A stretch of DNA of 64,000 nt from Halomonas chromatireducens (GCF_001545155.1 NZ_CP014226.1:1710191-1774190), one strand, 5' to 3'; positions 1 to 8,951 are shown, numbered from the stretch's first letter. Program-made: numbers and translations. The notes: a model not told the origin generated them from the letters alone.

Positions 1-190
1 GGAACGTGCCATCCACGCGGTGGAAGGGGCTTTGCAGGAGGGTGCGCAGCGAGCCCTGCTGGCCATGGCCACCGGGACTGGGAAGACTCGCACCATTATC
101 GGGCTGATTTATCGTTTTCTGAAGACCGAGCGCTTTCGCCGAGTGCTTTTCCTGGTGGATCGCAATGCTCTGGGCAAGCAGGCGCAGTTC
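1..190 (+). pseudogene. Type I restriction endonuclease R subunit, internal fragment
   Basis: The frame starting at base 2 reads through a Walker A motif (ATGTGKT) and then [13 protein letters not shown]. This is the characteristic order of the SF2 translocase domain of HsdR-type type I restriction subunits, where the residues after motif I include LVDRxALGxQA. The 5' part lies outside the window. On the 3' side the homology stops within KQAQ at about base 187, where sequence antisense to gyrA begins, so at most 63 codons of HsdR remain. The open frame continues to 1648, but beyond about 190 it is only the antisense of gyrA and is not a gene. HsdR would hydrolyse ATP to translocate DNA in an HsdRMS complex; this piece cannot. 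The family call is fairly safe; whether the break is biological or an assembly artefact is open. Confidence 0.7.
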
Positions 191-1573
191 GAGTATCGCC
201 TGAGCCTGGGCCGGAGAGAGCCGGTACTCGCTGCCGGTCTGGTTGAGACCGAAGCCCTCTTCCAGCTCCTCCGGCTTGCACGACGTGGCGCCGGCACGTT
301 CCAGCATGTCGGTGACCTGCCCTGGCTGCCAGACCTTATCCAGCAGCTTCTCCTTGGCCTCGGCGGCACTCGGCGAGGCCTTGATCAGTTCGATCACCTC
401 GTCGATGTTGGAGATGGCCACCGCCAGGCCCTCGAGGAGATGACCGCGCTCGCGGGCCTTCTTCAACTCGAACAGGGTCCGGCGGGTGACCACTTCGCGG
501 CGGTGGCGAATGAAGGCCTCGAGGATCTCTTTGAGATTGAGGATCTTCGGCTGACCATCCTCGATGGCAACCATGTTGATGCCGAAGACATTCTGCAGCT
601 GGGTCTGGGCGAAGAGGTTGTTGACCACCACCTCGCCCGATTCACCTCGCTTGACCTCGATCACCACCCGCAGGCCGTCCTTGTCGGACTCGTCGCGCAG
701 CTCGGCGATGCCTTCTATCTTCTTCTCTTTCACCAGCTCGGCGATCTTCTCGATCAGCCGCGCCTTGTTCACCTGATACGGCAGCTCGGTGACGATGATA
801 TGGTCGCGACCGCTCTTGTCGTCATGCTCGATGGTGTGGCAGGCGCGCACATAGATGCGCCCGCGGCCGGTGCGGTAGGCCTCGAGGATGCCGGCCTTGC
901 CGTTGATGATGGCCCCGGTGGGGAAGTCGGGCCCCGGGATGTACTCCATCAGGTCGTCGACGGAAAGGGTGTAGTCATCGATCAGCGCCAGGCAGCCGCT
1001 GATGATCTCCACCATGTTGTGCGGTGGAATATTGGTCGCCATGCCCACGGCGATGCCCGAGGAACCGTTGATCAGCAGGTTGGGCACCTTGGTGGGCAGC
1101 ACATCGGGGATGCGTTCGGTACCGTCGTAGTTGTCGACCCAGTCGACGGTGTCCTTTTCGAGGTCGGCCAGCAGCTCATGGGCAAGCCGGGCCATGCGCA
1201 CCTCGGTGTAACGCATGGCCGCGGCGTTGTCGCCATCGATGGAACCGAAGTTGCCCTGGCCATCCACCAGCACATGGCGCATGGAGAAGTGCTGGGCCAT
1301 GCGGACGATGGTGTCATAGACCGCGCTGTCACCGTGGGGGTGGTATTTACCGATGACATCACCGACCACGCGAGCCGACTTCTTGTAAGGCTTGTTCCAA
1401 TCGTTGCTGAGCTCGTGCATGGCGAACAGCACGCGCCGGTGCACCGGCTTGAGGCCATCGCGCACGTCCGGCAGCGCACGGCCTATGATCACGCTCATCG
1501 CGTAGTCGAGGTACGACTGCTTGAGTTCGTCCTCGATGTTGACTGGCAGAATTTCTCTGGCGATGTCACCCAT
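179..1573 (-). CDS. gyrA: DNA gyrase subunit A, N-terminal 465 codons only (3' truncated)
   Basis: The start ATG at 1573 opens with [18 protein letters not shown], followed by the classic GyrA breakage-reunion domain. The quinolone-resistance region reads [10 protein letters not shown] with the susceptible Ser and Asp. The catalytic tyrosine is in AAMRYTE, and the [17 protein letters not shown] block follows. GyrA nicks and passes DNA as an A2B2 enzyme introducing negative supercoils. A full protein is about 860-900 residues. Here the reading ends after [13 protein letters not shown] at about base 179, so the end of the tower/coiled-coil region and the whole beta-pinwheel domain are missing. 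The break coincides with a 9-base sequence (179-187) shared with the HsdR fragment on the other strand. An essential gene cannot be truncated like this in a living cell without another copy, which argues for a chimeric assembly. Confidence 0.93.
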
Positions 1574-1778
1574 GGGTCGTCGAATCCTTTGCACTGCAGC
1601 AGGTTGGCGCGTCCATGTGCAAGAGCATGGCGCGCCATTTCAGCCTGACATCATACCATCGCGGACAGCGCAAAGGCAGCGGGAGGCTTTCACGGATCAG
1701 ACGGAAATAACCCAGCCTTACGCTCAGCCAGCCACATGCGTGCTCCGACTCGAGTTCCTCCCCGCTCCCCAATCGTCT

Positions 1779-2201
1779 TTAATCCTCCATGACAAGGGGC
1801 GCCAGAAGTTCATGCAGCTCGCCTTCGATGGCAAGGGGCCGGTTGGCCTTCACATCGAGCAGCACGAAGGTGAGGTCGGCGTCGACCACCAGCTTGTCGT
1901 CACGAACCCGCCGGATCTCCTGATGCATGCGCGCGCTTCGACTGCCCAGCTCGGCCAGGCGCGTATGCACCTCCAGGTCATCCCCCGCCACCGCTGCCAG
2001 GCGGTAGTTGATGTTGAGGTTGACGGCCACCAGGGCGGGGTTGCCGCTGGCGAATGGACGAGCGACGTCGGGCCGATCGTCGAAGTAGCCCCAGCGCCCC
2101 TCTTCGAGGAATTCCAGGTAACGGGCATTGTTGACGTGGCCATAGCCATCCAGGTGATAGCCACGAACGCGCAGGGTGACGCGGGAGAGTCGGGAATCCA
2201 T
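1779..2201 (-). CDS. Acyl-CoA thioesterase, hotdog fold (4HBT/YbgC type)
   Basis: The 140-residue protein has the single-hotdog thioesterase layout. An N-terminal strand leads into GYGHVNNARYLEFLEE, whose HVNN/RYLEF segment is the usual start of the central helix and active site in 4HBT proteins. The later part has VNLNINY and a pair of long strands. It probably hydrolyses acyl-CoA esters in the cytoplasm; the chain length cannot be read from sequence. The start at 2201 is chosen because AAGGAGGAGCAACA directly precedes it. An upstream start at 2264 would add 21 residues with no family match. It lies on the same strand as gyrA, 205 bases upstream. That gap shows no other gene and presumably holds the gyrA promoter. 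A PsrA-like palindrome sits 62 bases before the start. Confidence 0.82.
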   Translation of the reverse strand: MDSRLSRVTLRVRGYHLDGYGHVNNARYLEFLEEGRWGYFDDRPDVARPFASGNPALVAVNLNINYRLAAVAGDDLEVHTRLAELGSRSARMHQEIRRVRDDKLVVDADLTFVLLDVKANRPLAIEGELHELLAPLVMED

Positions 2202-2262
2202 TGTTGCTCCTCCTTGAAGCGGGTAGAGATCAACCCCGATTCTAGGACCCTCAGCTGCCCAC

Positions 2263-2282
2263 ATTCAAACAACAGTTTGAAT
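2263..2282. promoter_or_regulatory. PsrA-like operator (perfect 8-bp palindrome)
   Basis: The sequence ATTCAAAC-AACA-GTTTGAAT is a perfect inverted repeat with 8-base arms and a 4-base spacer. Its core, CAAAC-N4-GTTTG, matches the published consensus of the fatty-acid-responsive TetR regulator PsrA of pseudomonads (G/C-AAAC-N2-4-GTTT-G/C). It lies between the thioesterase gene (minus strand, start 2201) and rdgC (plus strand, start 2369). An acyl-CoA-derepressed repressor site next to an acyl-CoA thioesterase makes biological sense. Assignment to PsrA is inferred from the motif only. Confidence 0.5.
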
Positions 2283-2368
2283 CTGTGTTGCTCATCAATT
2301 CCTACAGCACTGGAACCCCCGCCTCCCCTTGGCCATAATATGCGTCCTTTTTGCTCAGGGAATGCGCC

Positions 2369-3301
2369 ATGTGGTTCAAGCACTTGCACCTTTACCGCCT
2401 GCATGAGTCAGCGGCGATCCCGGCAGCCGACCTGGAAACGGCGCTGGCCGAACAGGCGGCGCGCCTGCCCGGCAGCAGCGAAGCTCGCCGCCTGGGCTGG
2501 TGCCCGCCCGCGGGCCGTGCCGGTACGGCACTGCTTCACGAACTGCAGGGGCAGCGGCTGATGACGGTCCTGCGCCAGGAGCGCCTGCTGCCGGCCGGAG
2601 TGGTTCGTGAGGAGGTCGAGGAGCGTGGCGCCGACATCGAGGCACGGGAAGGACGAAAACTGCGCCGAAAGGAAAAGCAGGAACTCAAGGAGCAGGTCTA
2701 TGAAGAGCTGCTGCCTCGCGCCTTCATTCGCAGCCAGAAGGTCGACCTGTGGTGGGATACGCGGCGCAACCTGATCGCGATCAACAGCAGTTCTCGCACA
2801 CGCGCCGAAGAAGTACTCGACCTGCTGCGCGAGACCCTGGGCAGCCTCAAGGTGACACCGCTTGCCACCCAGACACTGCCGATGCGTGCCATGACGCAGT
2901 GGCTTGCCGAAGAAGACTCTCGCCCGGCCAGCATGCAGCTCGGCGATCAGGTCGAACTCAAGGCCAAGGGCGACGACGGGGTGCTGCGCGCGCGCCAGGT
3001 CGACCTGGACAGCGACGAGATCCAGCAGCTGCTGGCGGCAGGCCGCCAGGCCAGCCGACTGGCCCTGGAGATCGAAGGCCGGCTAAGCTTCGTTCTGCAC
3101 GACGACCTGACCCTGAAGTCCCTGCGCTTCAGCGATGCACTGATCGACGAGGCCAATGAAACCGAAGACGATGGCGACGCCATCGTGAGACTGGAGGCAG
3201 ACTTCATGCTGATGACCCAGACTCTCGCCGATGAGATCGAGCAACTGATCGGCTGGCTGGATGGAGAAGCCTCTACTGCGTCGCTGCAGGGCAGCGCATG
3301 A
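2369..3301 (+). CDS. rdgC: Recombination-associated protein RdgC
   Basis: The 310-residue product begins MWFKHLHLYRLH and matches RdgC throughout: the N-terminal FKNLxxYRL-like opening, the central VDLWWDTRRNLIAINSSSRT strand, the charged helix EEVLDLLRETLGSL and the C-terminal LEADFMLMTQTLADEIEQLI. RdgC is a ring-forming, non-sequence-specific double-stranded DNA-binding protein. It restrains RecA filament formation and is nucleoid-associated. The length equals the family norm (about 300). The ATG at 2369 is chosen over an in-frame upstream start at 2351 because the MWFK opening is conserved. The stop codon overlaps the start of the next gene (ATGA), implying co-transcription with the acyltransferase and CDF genes. 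Confidence 0.95.
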   Translation: MWFKHLHLYRLHESAAIPAADLETALAEQAARLPGSSEARRLGWCPPAGRAGTALLHELQGQRLMTVLRQERLLPAGVVREEVEERGADIEAREGRKLRRKEKQELKEQVYEELLPRAFIRSQKVDLWWDTRRNLIAINSSSRTRAEEVLDLLRETLGSLKVTPLATQTLPMRAMTQWLAEEDSRPASMQLGDQVELKAKGDDGVLRARQVDLDSDEIQQLLAAGRQASRLALEIEGRLSFVLHDDLTLKSLRFSDALIDEANETEDDGDAIVRLEADFMLMTQTLADEIEQLIGWLDGEASTASLQGSA

Positions 3302-4512
3302 TCGATCCAGTCAACCAGAAGACGACGATGACTGAACCGCAAAACGTCACGCCAGCACCGGAACAGGACCCCTGGGCCGACATTCGACCCTATGAGGACA
3401 GCGAAGTCGCCGAGGTGCTGGCCCGACTGGCCAGCAACCGGGAGCTGCTCGACGCCCTGACGCGTTATCGGCTACCGCGCCTCAACCGGCTGCTGCCCGC
3501 GCTGGCCCGCGCCATCGCCTCCTACGCCATTCGCCGGGAGACCCGTGGCGTTGCCAGCGTTCACGACTTTCAGATGCGCGTGGCCTACTACATGGAGCGG
3601 ATGATCCGCACCTCCACCGATGATCTTCGGGTCGAGGGGCTGGAACACCTGGCACCGGATACGGCCTACCTGTTCATCGGCAACCACCGCGACATCTCGC
3701 TCGACCCGGCCTTCGTCAACTACGGCCTTCATCGCGCCGGCCGCGATACGGTCCGTATCGCCATTGGCGACAATCTGCTGAAGAAGCCCTACGTGACCGA
3801 CCTGATGCGGCTCAACAAGAGCTTCATCGTTCCCCGGGCCCTGCGCGGGAAGCGCGCCATGCTGGCCGCATTCCAGTCACTATCCGCTTATATCCGACAC
3901 TGCATCACCGAGGACAACCACTCGATCTGGATGGCCCAGCGCGAGGGGCGGGCCAAGGATGGCATCGACCGCACGGACCCCGCCATCATCAAGATGCTGA
4001 CCATGGCCCGGCGGCAGGAGGACCGTAAGGCCCCGATCGGTGAAGCGATCGCCGAACTGCGCATGGTACCGGTATCGATCAGCTACGAGTACGACCCCTG
4101 CGACGTACAGAAGGCCCGGGAGCTGCACGCCATACATAGCCAGGGCGGCTATGCCAAGAGCGAGTTCGAAGATATCCAGTCCATCGTGGCCGGGATCACA
4201 GGCCACAAGGGTCGGGTGCAGCTGCGCTTCGGCGAACCGCTGGGAGCCAGCTTCGATACGCCGGAAGCCGTTGCCGCCGAGATAGACCGTCAGGTGATAT
4301 CCGGCTATCACCTGTTCCCCAGCCACTACCTCGCCCTAGAGGCGCTGGGCGATGCGCCGGAGCTGCTGGACATGAGCGAGGTCAGTGACGTCGACCGGGC
4401 ACGCTTCCAGGCACGCCTGAACGACGTCCCCGCCGAACTACGCCCCTGGTGGCTGGCCCAATACGCCAACCCCGTGCGCAACAAGGCAGGACAGTTGAAG
4501 GATGAGAATTGA
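3298..4512 (+). CDS. 1-acyl-sn-glycerol-3-phosphate acyltransferase family protein
   Basis: The 404-residue cytoplasmic or membrane-associated protein carries a PlsC-type acyltransferase core. The motif YLFIGNHRDISLDPAF (about residues 124-140) is the block I histidine/aspartate region in the NHRD variant. A downstream block contains SIWMAQREGRAKDG, equivalent to the EGT/S block III, and MVPVSISYEYDP is block IV-like. Members of this longer subfamily are annotated as acyltransferases, but their exact acceptor is not established, so phospholipid remodelling is inferred. The start codon overlaps the rdgC stop (ATGA); MTEPQ at 3328 is an alternative start. The C-terminus runs straight into the TTG start of the next gene. 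Confidence 0.8.
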   Translation: MIDPVNQKTTMTEPQNVTPAPEQDPWADIRPYEDSEVAEVLARLASNRELLDALTRYRLPRLNRLLPALARAIASYAIRRETRGVASVHDFQMRVAYYMERMIRTSTDDLRVEGLEHLAPDTAYLFIGNHRDISLDPAFVNYGLHRAGRDTVRIAIGDNLLKKPYVTDLMRLNKSFIVPRALRGKRAMLAAFQSLSAYIRHCITEDNHSIWMAQREGRAKDGIDRTDPAIIKMLTMARRQEDRKAPIGEAIAELRMVPVSISYEYDPCDVQKARELHAIHSQGGYAKSEFEDIQSIVAGITGHKGRVQLRFGEPLGASFDTPEAVAAEIDRQVISGYHLFPSHYLALEALGDAPELLDMSEVSDVDRARFQARLNDVPAELRPWWLAQYANPVRNKAGQLKDEN

Positions 4513-5675
4513 ATAGCCCCCCTACCGACACCGGCGCCCAGACCCGGGAAGCCCACAAGGCCACCCTGGTCGGCGCCATGGTCGATCTGGTCGTGGGGCT
4601 GATGAAGATCATTGCCGGCTGGCTGGTGGGCTCCGCGGCGCTGGTCGCCGATGGCATCCACTCGTTCTCCGACCTGGTGACCGACGGCTTCGTCCTGGCC
4701 GCCACGCATTTCGGTCGCCAGGCCCCGGACAGCAACCACCCCTACGGCCACGGCCGCATCGAGACCCTCGCCACCCTCTGGCTCGGCAGCGTGCTGATCT
4801 TCGTGGCCGGCGGTATCGCCTGGGCCAGCCTCACTCGCCTGCTGGTCGGCGAGCCGATTTCTGCCCCCGGCATCTGGGCGATCGGCGTTGCCGTCATCGC
4901 CCTGCTCGCCAAGGAGTGGATCTTCCGCTACACGCTGCGAATCGCCAAGCGCGTCAATTCGCGTCTGCTGGAAGCCAACGCCTGGCACTCCCGCTCGGAC
5001 GCCCTATCCACCGTGGTGGTGTTGATCGCTCTGATCGCGGCACAGCTCGGTGCCGGCTGGGTGGACGCCGTCGCCGCGATCGTGGTCGGCATCATGGTCG
5101 GCCAGGTGGGGGGGCGCCTATTATGGGAGTCCAGCCGGGAGCTGATCGATACGGCTCTTCCAGAGGAAGACCGTGACGCGATGCAGACAGTGGCCGCTGC
5201 AGTGCCCGGCGTTCACGGCATCCACGACCTGCGCACCCGCTCGCTGGGCAGCCAGACCCTTCTCGACCTGCATATCGTCGTCGCCCCGCGGCTGACCGTC
5301 TCGGAGGCCCACGAGATCGGCAATGCCGTGAGCCGCAGGCTACGGGACAACTTTTCCAACCTGGCCGATGTCACCTTCCATATCGACCCCGAAGACGATG
5401 CCGGTGAAACTGAGCATAGCCTGCGTCCCGGCCTGCCGCTGCGCCGCGATGTGGAAGGCGTGCTAGATGGCGTCTGGTCGCGCTGCACGGTATGGCAGAC
5501 CCGTGTTGCTCTCGACCTGCACTATCTCGACAATCAGGTCGATGTCTCGATCTATGTACGCCAGCTACCTCCTAACCAGAGCCTGGATGACGCTGCCAAC
5601 GAGCTGCGCCATGCTTCTCGAGACCTGGACTGGATCGGTCGGCTCAGGGTATGGCAAGGGCCCGGCAAGGGCTAG
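4509..5675 (+). CDS. Cation diffusion facilitator (CDF) metal exporter
   Basis: The 388-residue inner-membrane protein has the CDF topology. The metal-site motif ADGIHSFSDLVTD lies in helix II and HSRSDALST in helix V, giving the DxxxD/HxxxD tetrahedral site. A cytoplasmic ferredoxin-like domain with DLHIVVAP follows. It carries an extra C-terminal domain of about 100 residues beyond the usual 300, ending in a second alpha/beta unit (VALDLHYLDNQVDVSIYV), as seen in the longer MMT1-like CDFs. It likely exports Zn, Fe or Mn by proton antiport; the metal cannot be assigned. The start is TTG at 4509, with AAGGATGAG placed correctly upstream and a 4-base overlap with the previous stop. Confidence 0.88.
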   Translation: MNSPPTDTGAQTREAHKATLVGAMVDLVVGLMKIIAGWLVGSAALVADGIHSFSDLVTDGFVLAATHFGRQAPDSNHPYGHGRIETLATLWLGSVLIFVAGGIAWASLTRLLVGEPISAPGIWAIGVAVIALLAKEWIFRYTLRIAKRVNSRLLEANAWHSRSDALSTVVVLIALIAAQLGAGWVDAVAAIVVGIMVGQVGGRLLWESSRELIDTALPEEDRDAMQTVAAAVPGVHGIHDLRTRSLGSQTLLDLHIVVAPRLTVSEAHEIGNAVSRRLRDNFSNLADVTFHIDPEDDAGETEHSLRPGLPLRRDVEGVLDGVWSRCTVWQTRVALDLHYLDNQVDVSIYVRQLPPNQSLDDAANELRHASRDLDWIGRLRVWQGPGKG

Positions 5676-5762
5676 TCATAGCCTGAAAGCACATCGCTCG
5701 GCATACCTTCGCATGATGATCATCACGCGGGTCGTCCTACTTCCTTCACTCCTTTATACTCA

Positions 5763-6515
5763 TTGAAACGCAGCATTACATTGTTAAACATTCCGGCACC
5801 CCAGATGCCCCATGGACATAACCGACACGCTTTCAGGCCCGGTCGCCGCCACTTTCTGGCGGGCCTTGGGTCTCTGTTGCTGGCCGCCGGGTTAGGCCTC
5901 AAGCCGGCACCGCTCGAGGCGCGCATCAACCGCAGCAGGTTGCGCGAGAGCATGCAGCGTTTGTACGGCCAACAGGGGCTGCGCATCCTGGAAGATTGGT
6001 TTTCACTACTGGACCGATTGAGCGGCGCCCACCTCGACATGCAGCTGCGGGAGGTCAACGACTTCTTCAATCGCCGGGTGCGCTGGGTAGACGACATCGA
6101 CAACTGGGGCGCAGAGGACCACTGGGCCACGCCGCTGGAAACCATGGGTCAGGGCCAGGGCGACTGCGAGGACTACTCCATCGCCAAGTACGTCTCCCTC
6201 AAGGAGCTTGGCGTGCCCGGCGACCGCCTGCGCATGATCTATGTTCGCGCCCGCATTGGCCGCAGCCAGATCGTTCAGGCACATATGGTGCTCGGCTATT
6301 ACGAGCGCCCCAGCGCCGTGCCGTTGGTGCTGGACAACCTGGTGCCATCCATCACGCCGGCCACCCAGCGCACCGACCTGGATCCCGTCTTCAGCTTCAA
6401 CAGTGAAGGCCTGTGGGCCGGTGAGTCCACCCAGTCACGCGCGGACCCGGTAGCCAGGCTGTCGCGCTGGAGAAGCGTGATCGGACGAATGCAGGAACAG
6501 GGGTTCATTGGATGA
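5763..6515 (+). CDS. lapG: LapG-type periplasmic cysteine protease (BTLCP family)
   Basis: The protein is a bacterial transglutaminase-like cysteine proteinase. The catalytic triad is visible as Cys135 in GQGDCEDYSIAKY, His174 in VQAHMVLGY and Asp191 in VLDNLVP. The Asp-Cys-Glu context is typical of calcium-dependent LapG. An N-terminal export signal (GRRHFLAGLGSLLLAAG) has a Tat-like arginine pair. LapG cuts LapA-type adhesins at a di-alanine in their N-terminal module and releases biofilm cells, unless it is sequestered by LapD. lapD follows 61 bases downstream and the probable substrate is encoded at 9010-12633. The TTG at 5763 gives residue numbering matching Pseudomonas LapG, but the Shine-Dalgarno signal is weak. 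ATG at 5805 is possible. Confidence 0.9.
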   Translation: MKRSITLLNIPAPQMPHGHNRHAFRPGRRHFLAGLGSLLLAAGLGLKPAPLEARINRSRLRESMQRLYGQQGLRILEDWFSLLDRLSGAHLDMQLREVNDFFNRRVRWVDDIDNWGAEDHWATPLETMGQGQGDCEDYSIAKYVSLKELGVPGDRLRMIYVRARIGRSQIVQAHMVLGYYERPSAVPLVLDNLVPSITPATQRTDLDPVFSFNSEGLWAGESTQSRADPVARLSRWRSVIGRMQEQGFIG

Positions 6516-6576
6516 TTCGGAAAAGCGGTCGACATAAAAAACAGGGGTACCAACCCCAGGCGGAGGAATAACCGAG

Positions 6577-8499
6577 ATGTCACTGATCAAGCAGCTCTGG
6601 CTGACCATCGTGGTACTGCTGCTGCTGGCGTTCGTCGGCAGCCTGCTCATCGGAGTGACGAGCAGCCGCCACTATATCGAGCAGGAAATCCGCATCAAGA
6701 ATACCGACAACGCCAATGCGCTGGCGCTTTCCATGAGCCAGATGGAGAAGGACCCAGTCATCCTGGAGCTACTGCTGGCCGCTCAGTTCGACACCGGGCA
6801 CTATCGACGCATCGAACTTCGTGACCCCGAAGGCGAAGTCATCGAACAACGCATTGCCAACGACCACATCGAAGACGTGCCGGGCTGGTTCGTCGAACTG
6901 GTCCGCTTCGATATCCCAGCCGGCCAGGCCGTCATACAGGATGGCTGGCAGCAGTTCGGTACGCTTGAGCTGGAAAGTCAGCACAGCTTTGCCTACCGCT
7001 CACTCTGGCGAAGCAGCCTCGAACTGGCCGGCTGGTTTGCCATTGCCGGCGTGATCAGTTTACTGCTGGCGAGCTGGATCGTCCGCACCATTCGCCTCCC
7101 TCTCCGCGATGTGGTCTCCCAGGCGCAGGCCATCGGCGAGCGCCGCTTCGCCACGGCAAGGGAACCCAGGACCCTGGAGCTGCGCGAGGTGGTACAGGCC
7201 ATGAACCGGCTATCAGGCGCCGTGCGACAGATGCTGGGAGAAGAGAGCGACAAGCTCGACCAGTTGCGTCGGCGGATGCAGCACGATTCGGTTACGGCAA
7301 TACCCACACGGGGCCCCTTCCTCGATCAGCTACAGGCACATCTTAGCAGCGACAGCGATGATGCCAGCGGCACACTCGCCCTGGTACGGGTGGCCCGCCT
7401 GGCCGAAGTCAATCAGCAGCTTGGTCATAACGCGACCGACGCTCTATTGGCCAAAGTGGCCCGCAGCCTGAAACAGCTGGGTCATCTCTCCGGAGACGGC
7501 AAGGTAGGAAGACTGAACGGAAGCGATTTTGCGCTGATCGTGCCGCGTCACCATGACCTTGAAACCCTCGGCAGTGAATTGAAGACATGCCTTGAAGGCC
7601 TTTCGCGTGAGCACGATGATGCGATTTCGCTACCTTCCGCCCTGTGTGAATACACCCAGGGAGAGAGCCGGGCCAAGCTGCTGGCAAGCCTGGACGGCGC
7701 ACTTTCCGCAGCCGAGAGCCAGGAGCAGAATGGCCAGGTAATACTGAGCGTGCCTGCCAGCAGCGTGCTCTACACCAGCCATGAAGAGTGGCGCAAGGCG
7801 CTGAAACAGGCGCTTGACCAAGGCGTCTTTCTGGCCCACTACCCCGTTCTCGATCCCAAGGGGCACCTGATCCACCACGAGGTACCCTCCCGGCTGCGCC
7901 TGAAGGAAGAGTGGCAGCCGGCCGGCGTGTTCCTGCCCTGGGTGTCGCGCCTGGCCATGTCGGCAGAACTGGACCTGGCCGTGGTATCGGCGGCCCTGAA
8001 GGACACCGAGACAAGCGGCAAGCCTGTCGGCATCAACCTCTCGGCGCATTCGTTGCGAGACGGCCGCTTCGTCAGTGAGCTGCTCACACGAATTCGCTCC
8101 CGCCCGGACTGCGCGTCCCGGCTGTGGTTCGAGCTCCCGCAATCAGTCGCCATGCAACAACCCAAGGCGCTACAGCACCTGTGCAAGGAGCTGCTGCCAC
8201 TGGGCTGCCGGATGGGCCTCGAACACGTCAGCACCCAGTTCGGCAAGATCGAGGGGCTCCAGGACCTGGGACTGACCTTCATGAAAATCGACGGCTCGCT
8301 GAGCCAGGACATCGAGAATCAAAGCCAGCAGCAGAGCCTGCTACGTGGCATGTGTACCCTCGCCCATTCACTTGGCATCATGGCGATTGCCGAGGGCGTG
8401 GCATCCCGTGCCGCAGCCAATACGCTCTTCGAATTGGGGATGGATGGCGTAACCGGCCCCGGCATTCGCCAGAACAAGGATGATCAGGACCAGGATTGA
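6577..8499 (+). CDS. lapD: LapD-type c-di-GMP receptor with degenerate GGDEF and EAL domains
   Basis: The 640-residue inner-membrane protein has a helix at residues 7-27, a periplasmic LapD/MoxY N-terminal domain (28-150) and a second helix (152-172). A HAMP segment, a GGDEF domain degraded to RLNGSDFAL, and an EAL domain follow. In the EAL domain the signature is EVPSRL instead of EAL, so cyclase and phosphodiesterase activities are not expected. Trp124 in QDGWQQFG corresponds to the LapG-docking tryptophan known in Pseudomonas LapD. On c-di-GMP binding by the EAL domain, the periplasmic domain sequesters LapG and adhesin stays on the cell. GGAGG precedes the ATG. A perfect-stem terminator follows at 8538. 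Confidence 0.93.
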   Translation: MSLIKQLWLTIVVLLLLAFVGSLLIGVTSSRHYIEQEIRIKNTDNANALALSMSQMEKDPVILELLLAAQFDTGHYRRIELRDPEGEVIEQRIANDHIEDVPGWFVELVRFDIPAGQAVIQDGWQQFGTLELESQHSFAYRSLWRSSLELAGWFAIAGVISLLLASWIVRTIRLPLRDVVSQAQAIGERRFATAREPRTLELREVVQAMNRLSGAVRQMLGEESDKLDQLRRRMQHDSVTAIPTRGPFLDQLQAHLSSDSDDASGTLALVRVARLAEVNQQLGHNATDALLAKVARSLKQLGHLSGDGKVGRLNGSDFALIVPRHHDLETLGSELKTCLEGLSREHDDAISLPSALCEYTQGESRAKLLASLDGALSAAESQEQNGQVILSVPASSVLYTSHEEWRKALKQALDQGVFLAHYPVLDPKGHLIHHEVPSRLRLKEEWQPAGVFLPWVSRLAMSAELDLAVVSAALKDTETSGKPVGINLSAHSLRDGRFVSELLTRIRSRPDCASRLWFELPQSVAMQQPKALQHLCKELLPLGCRMGLEHVSTQFGKIEGLQDLGLTFMKIDGSLSQDIENQSQQQSLLRGMCTLAHSLGIMAIAEGVASRAAANTLFELGMDGVTGPGIRQNKDDQDQD

Positions 8500-8537
8500 G
8501 GGGAATAACCGGCGCCCGGAAACGGACAGCCTGAATG

Positions 8538-8569
8538 ACGAACAGCCGGCACCTGTGCCGGCTGTTCGT
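8538..8569. terminator. Bidirectional hairpin terminator between lapD and the small minus-strand gene
   Basis: The sequence ACGAACAGCCGGCAC and its exact complement form a 15-bp stem separated by only two bases (effective loop 4). AT-rich sequence (ACGATAAAATTG) follows on the plus side. It lies 39 bases after the lapD stop and 13 bases after the stop of the convergent gene at 8582-8917, so it can serve both. Confidence 0.8.
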
Positions 8570-8581
8570 ACGATAAAATTG

Positions 8582-8917
8582 TTAGATTACGCCGCTGTCG
8601 TCGTCGGAATCGGACATCAAGCCCACACTATTCAACCGCTTGCGCAGCGACTGGCGCTCCATCAGCTTCTGCTGGGCGGGTTCGGGCAGATCGGTAAAAC
8701 TGATCACGCTCTTGTCCATCAGCACGTTGATGACGTCCTCGAGCACCCGCACGAAGGCAAGGTCCGATTTGGAAAGGGCCATGCTCTCCACGTCTTCGTC
8801 ATCGGAAACGAAGGCCTGCAGCTCCGGTGAGCATGGCGGCACGAATTCCTTGCACTCGGCGGTCGCCTCGCGGCTGACCTGAACGACCTGACCCGACTCG
8901 TCGCGTTTGATGAACAT
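8582..8917 (-). CDS. Conserved small cytoplasmic protein (family often labelled tryptophan synthase beta-like)
   Basis: The 111-residue product starts MFIKRDESGQVVQVSREA and contains the conserved helix block SDLAFVRVLEDVINVLMDK followed by SFTDLPEPAQQKLMERQSLR. This matches a widespread gammaproteobacterial family that databases misleadingly call tryptophan synthase subunit beta-like; no enzymatic motif is visible and the function is unknown. It has no signal peptide or membrane segment. The tail is acidic (SDSDDDSGVI). GGAAGGG lies at a good distance before the ATG. It sits directly downstream of the adhesin terminator on the same strand. A decayed copy with the same opening lies in the same position behind the second adhesin (12856-12951), so the gene travelled with the adhesin during duplication. 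Confidence 0.8.
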   Translation of the reverse strand: MFIKRDESGQVVQVSREATAECKEFVPPCSPELQAFVSDDEDVESMALSKSDLAFVRVLEDVINVLMDKSVISFTDLPEPAQQKLMERQSLRKRLNSVGLMSDSDDDSGVI

Positions 8918-8951
8918 TTTTCTGCCCTTCCAAGATCTTTACGCAGGGTAA

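Noticed and set aside
20..1648. A 542-codon plus-strand frame at the window start, apparently one long protein
   Set aside because: Only the first ~60 codons match HsdR; the rest is the exact antisense of gyrA (His/Val/Asp-rich shadow), so it is not a gene.
6577..8499. LapD-type protein as an active diguanylate cyclase or phosphodiesterase
   Set aside because: GGDEF is NGSDF and EAL is EVP in the sequence; the catalytic residues are missing, consistent with a receptor.
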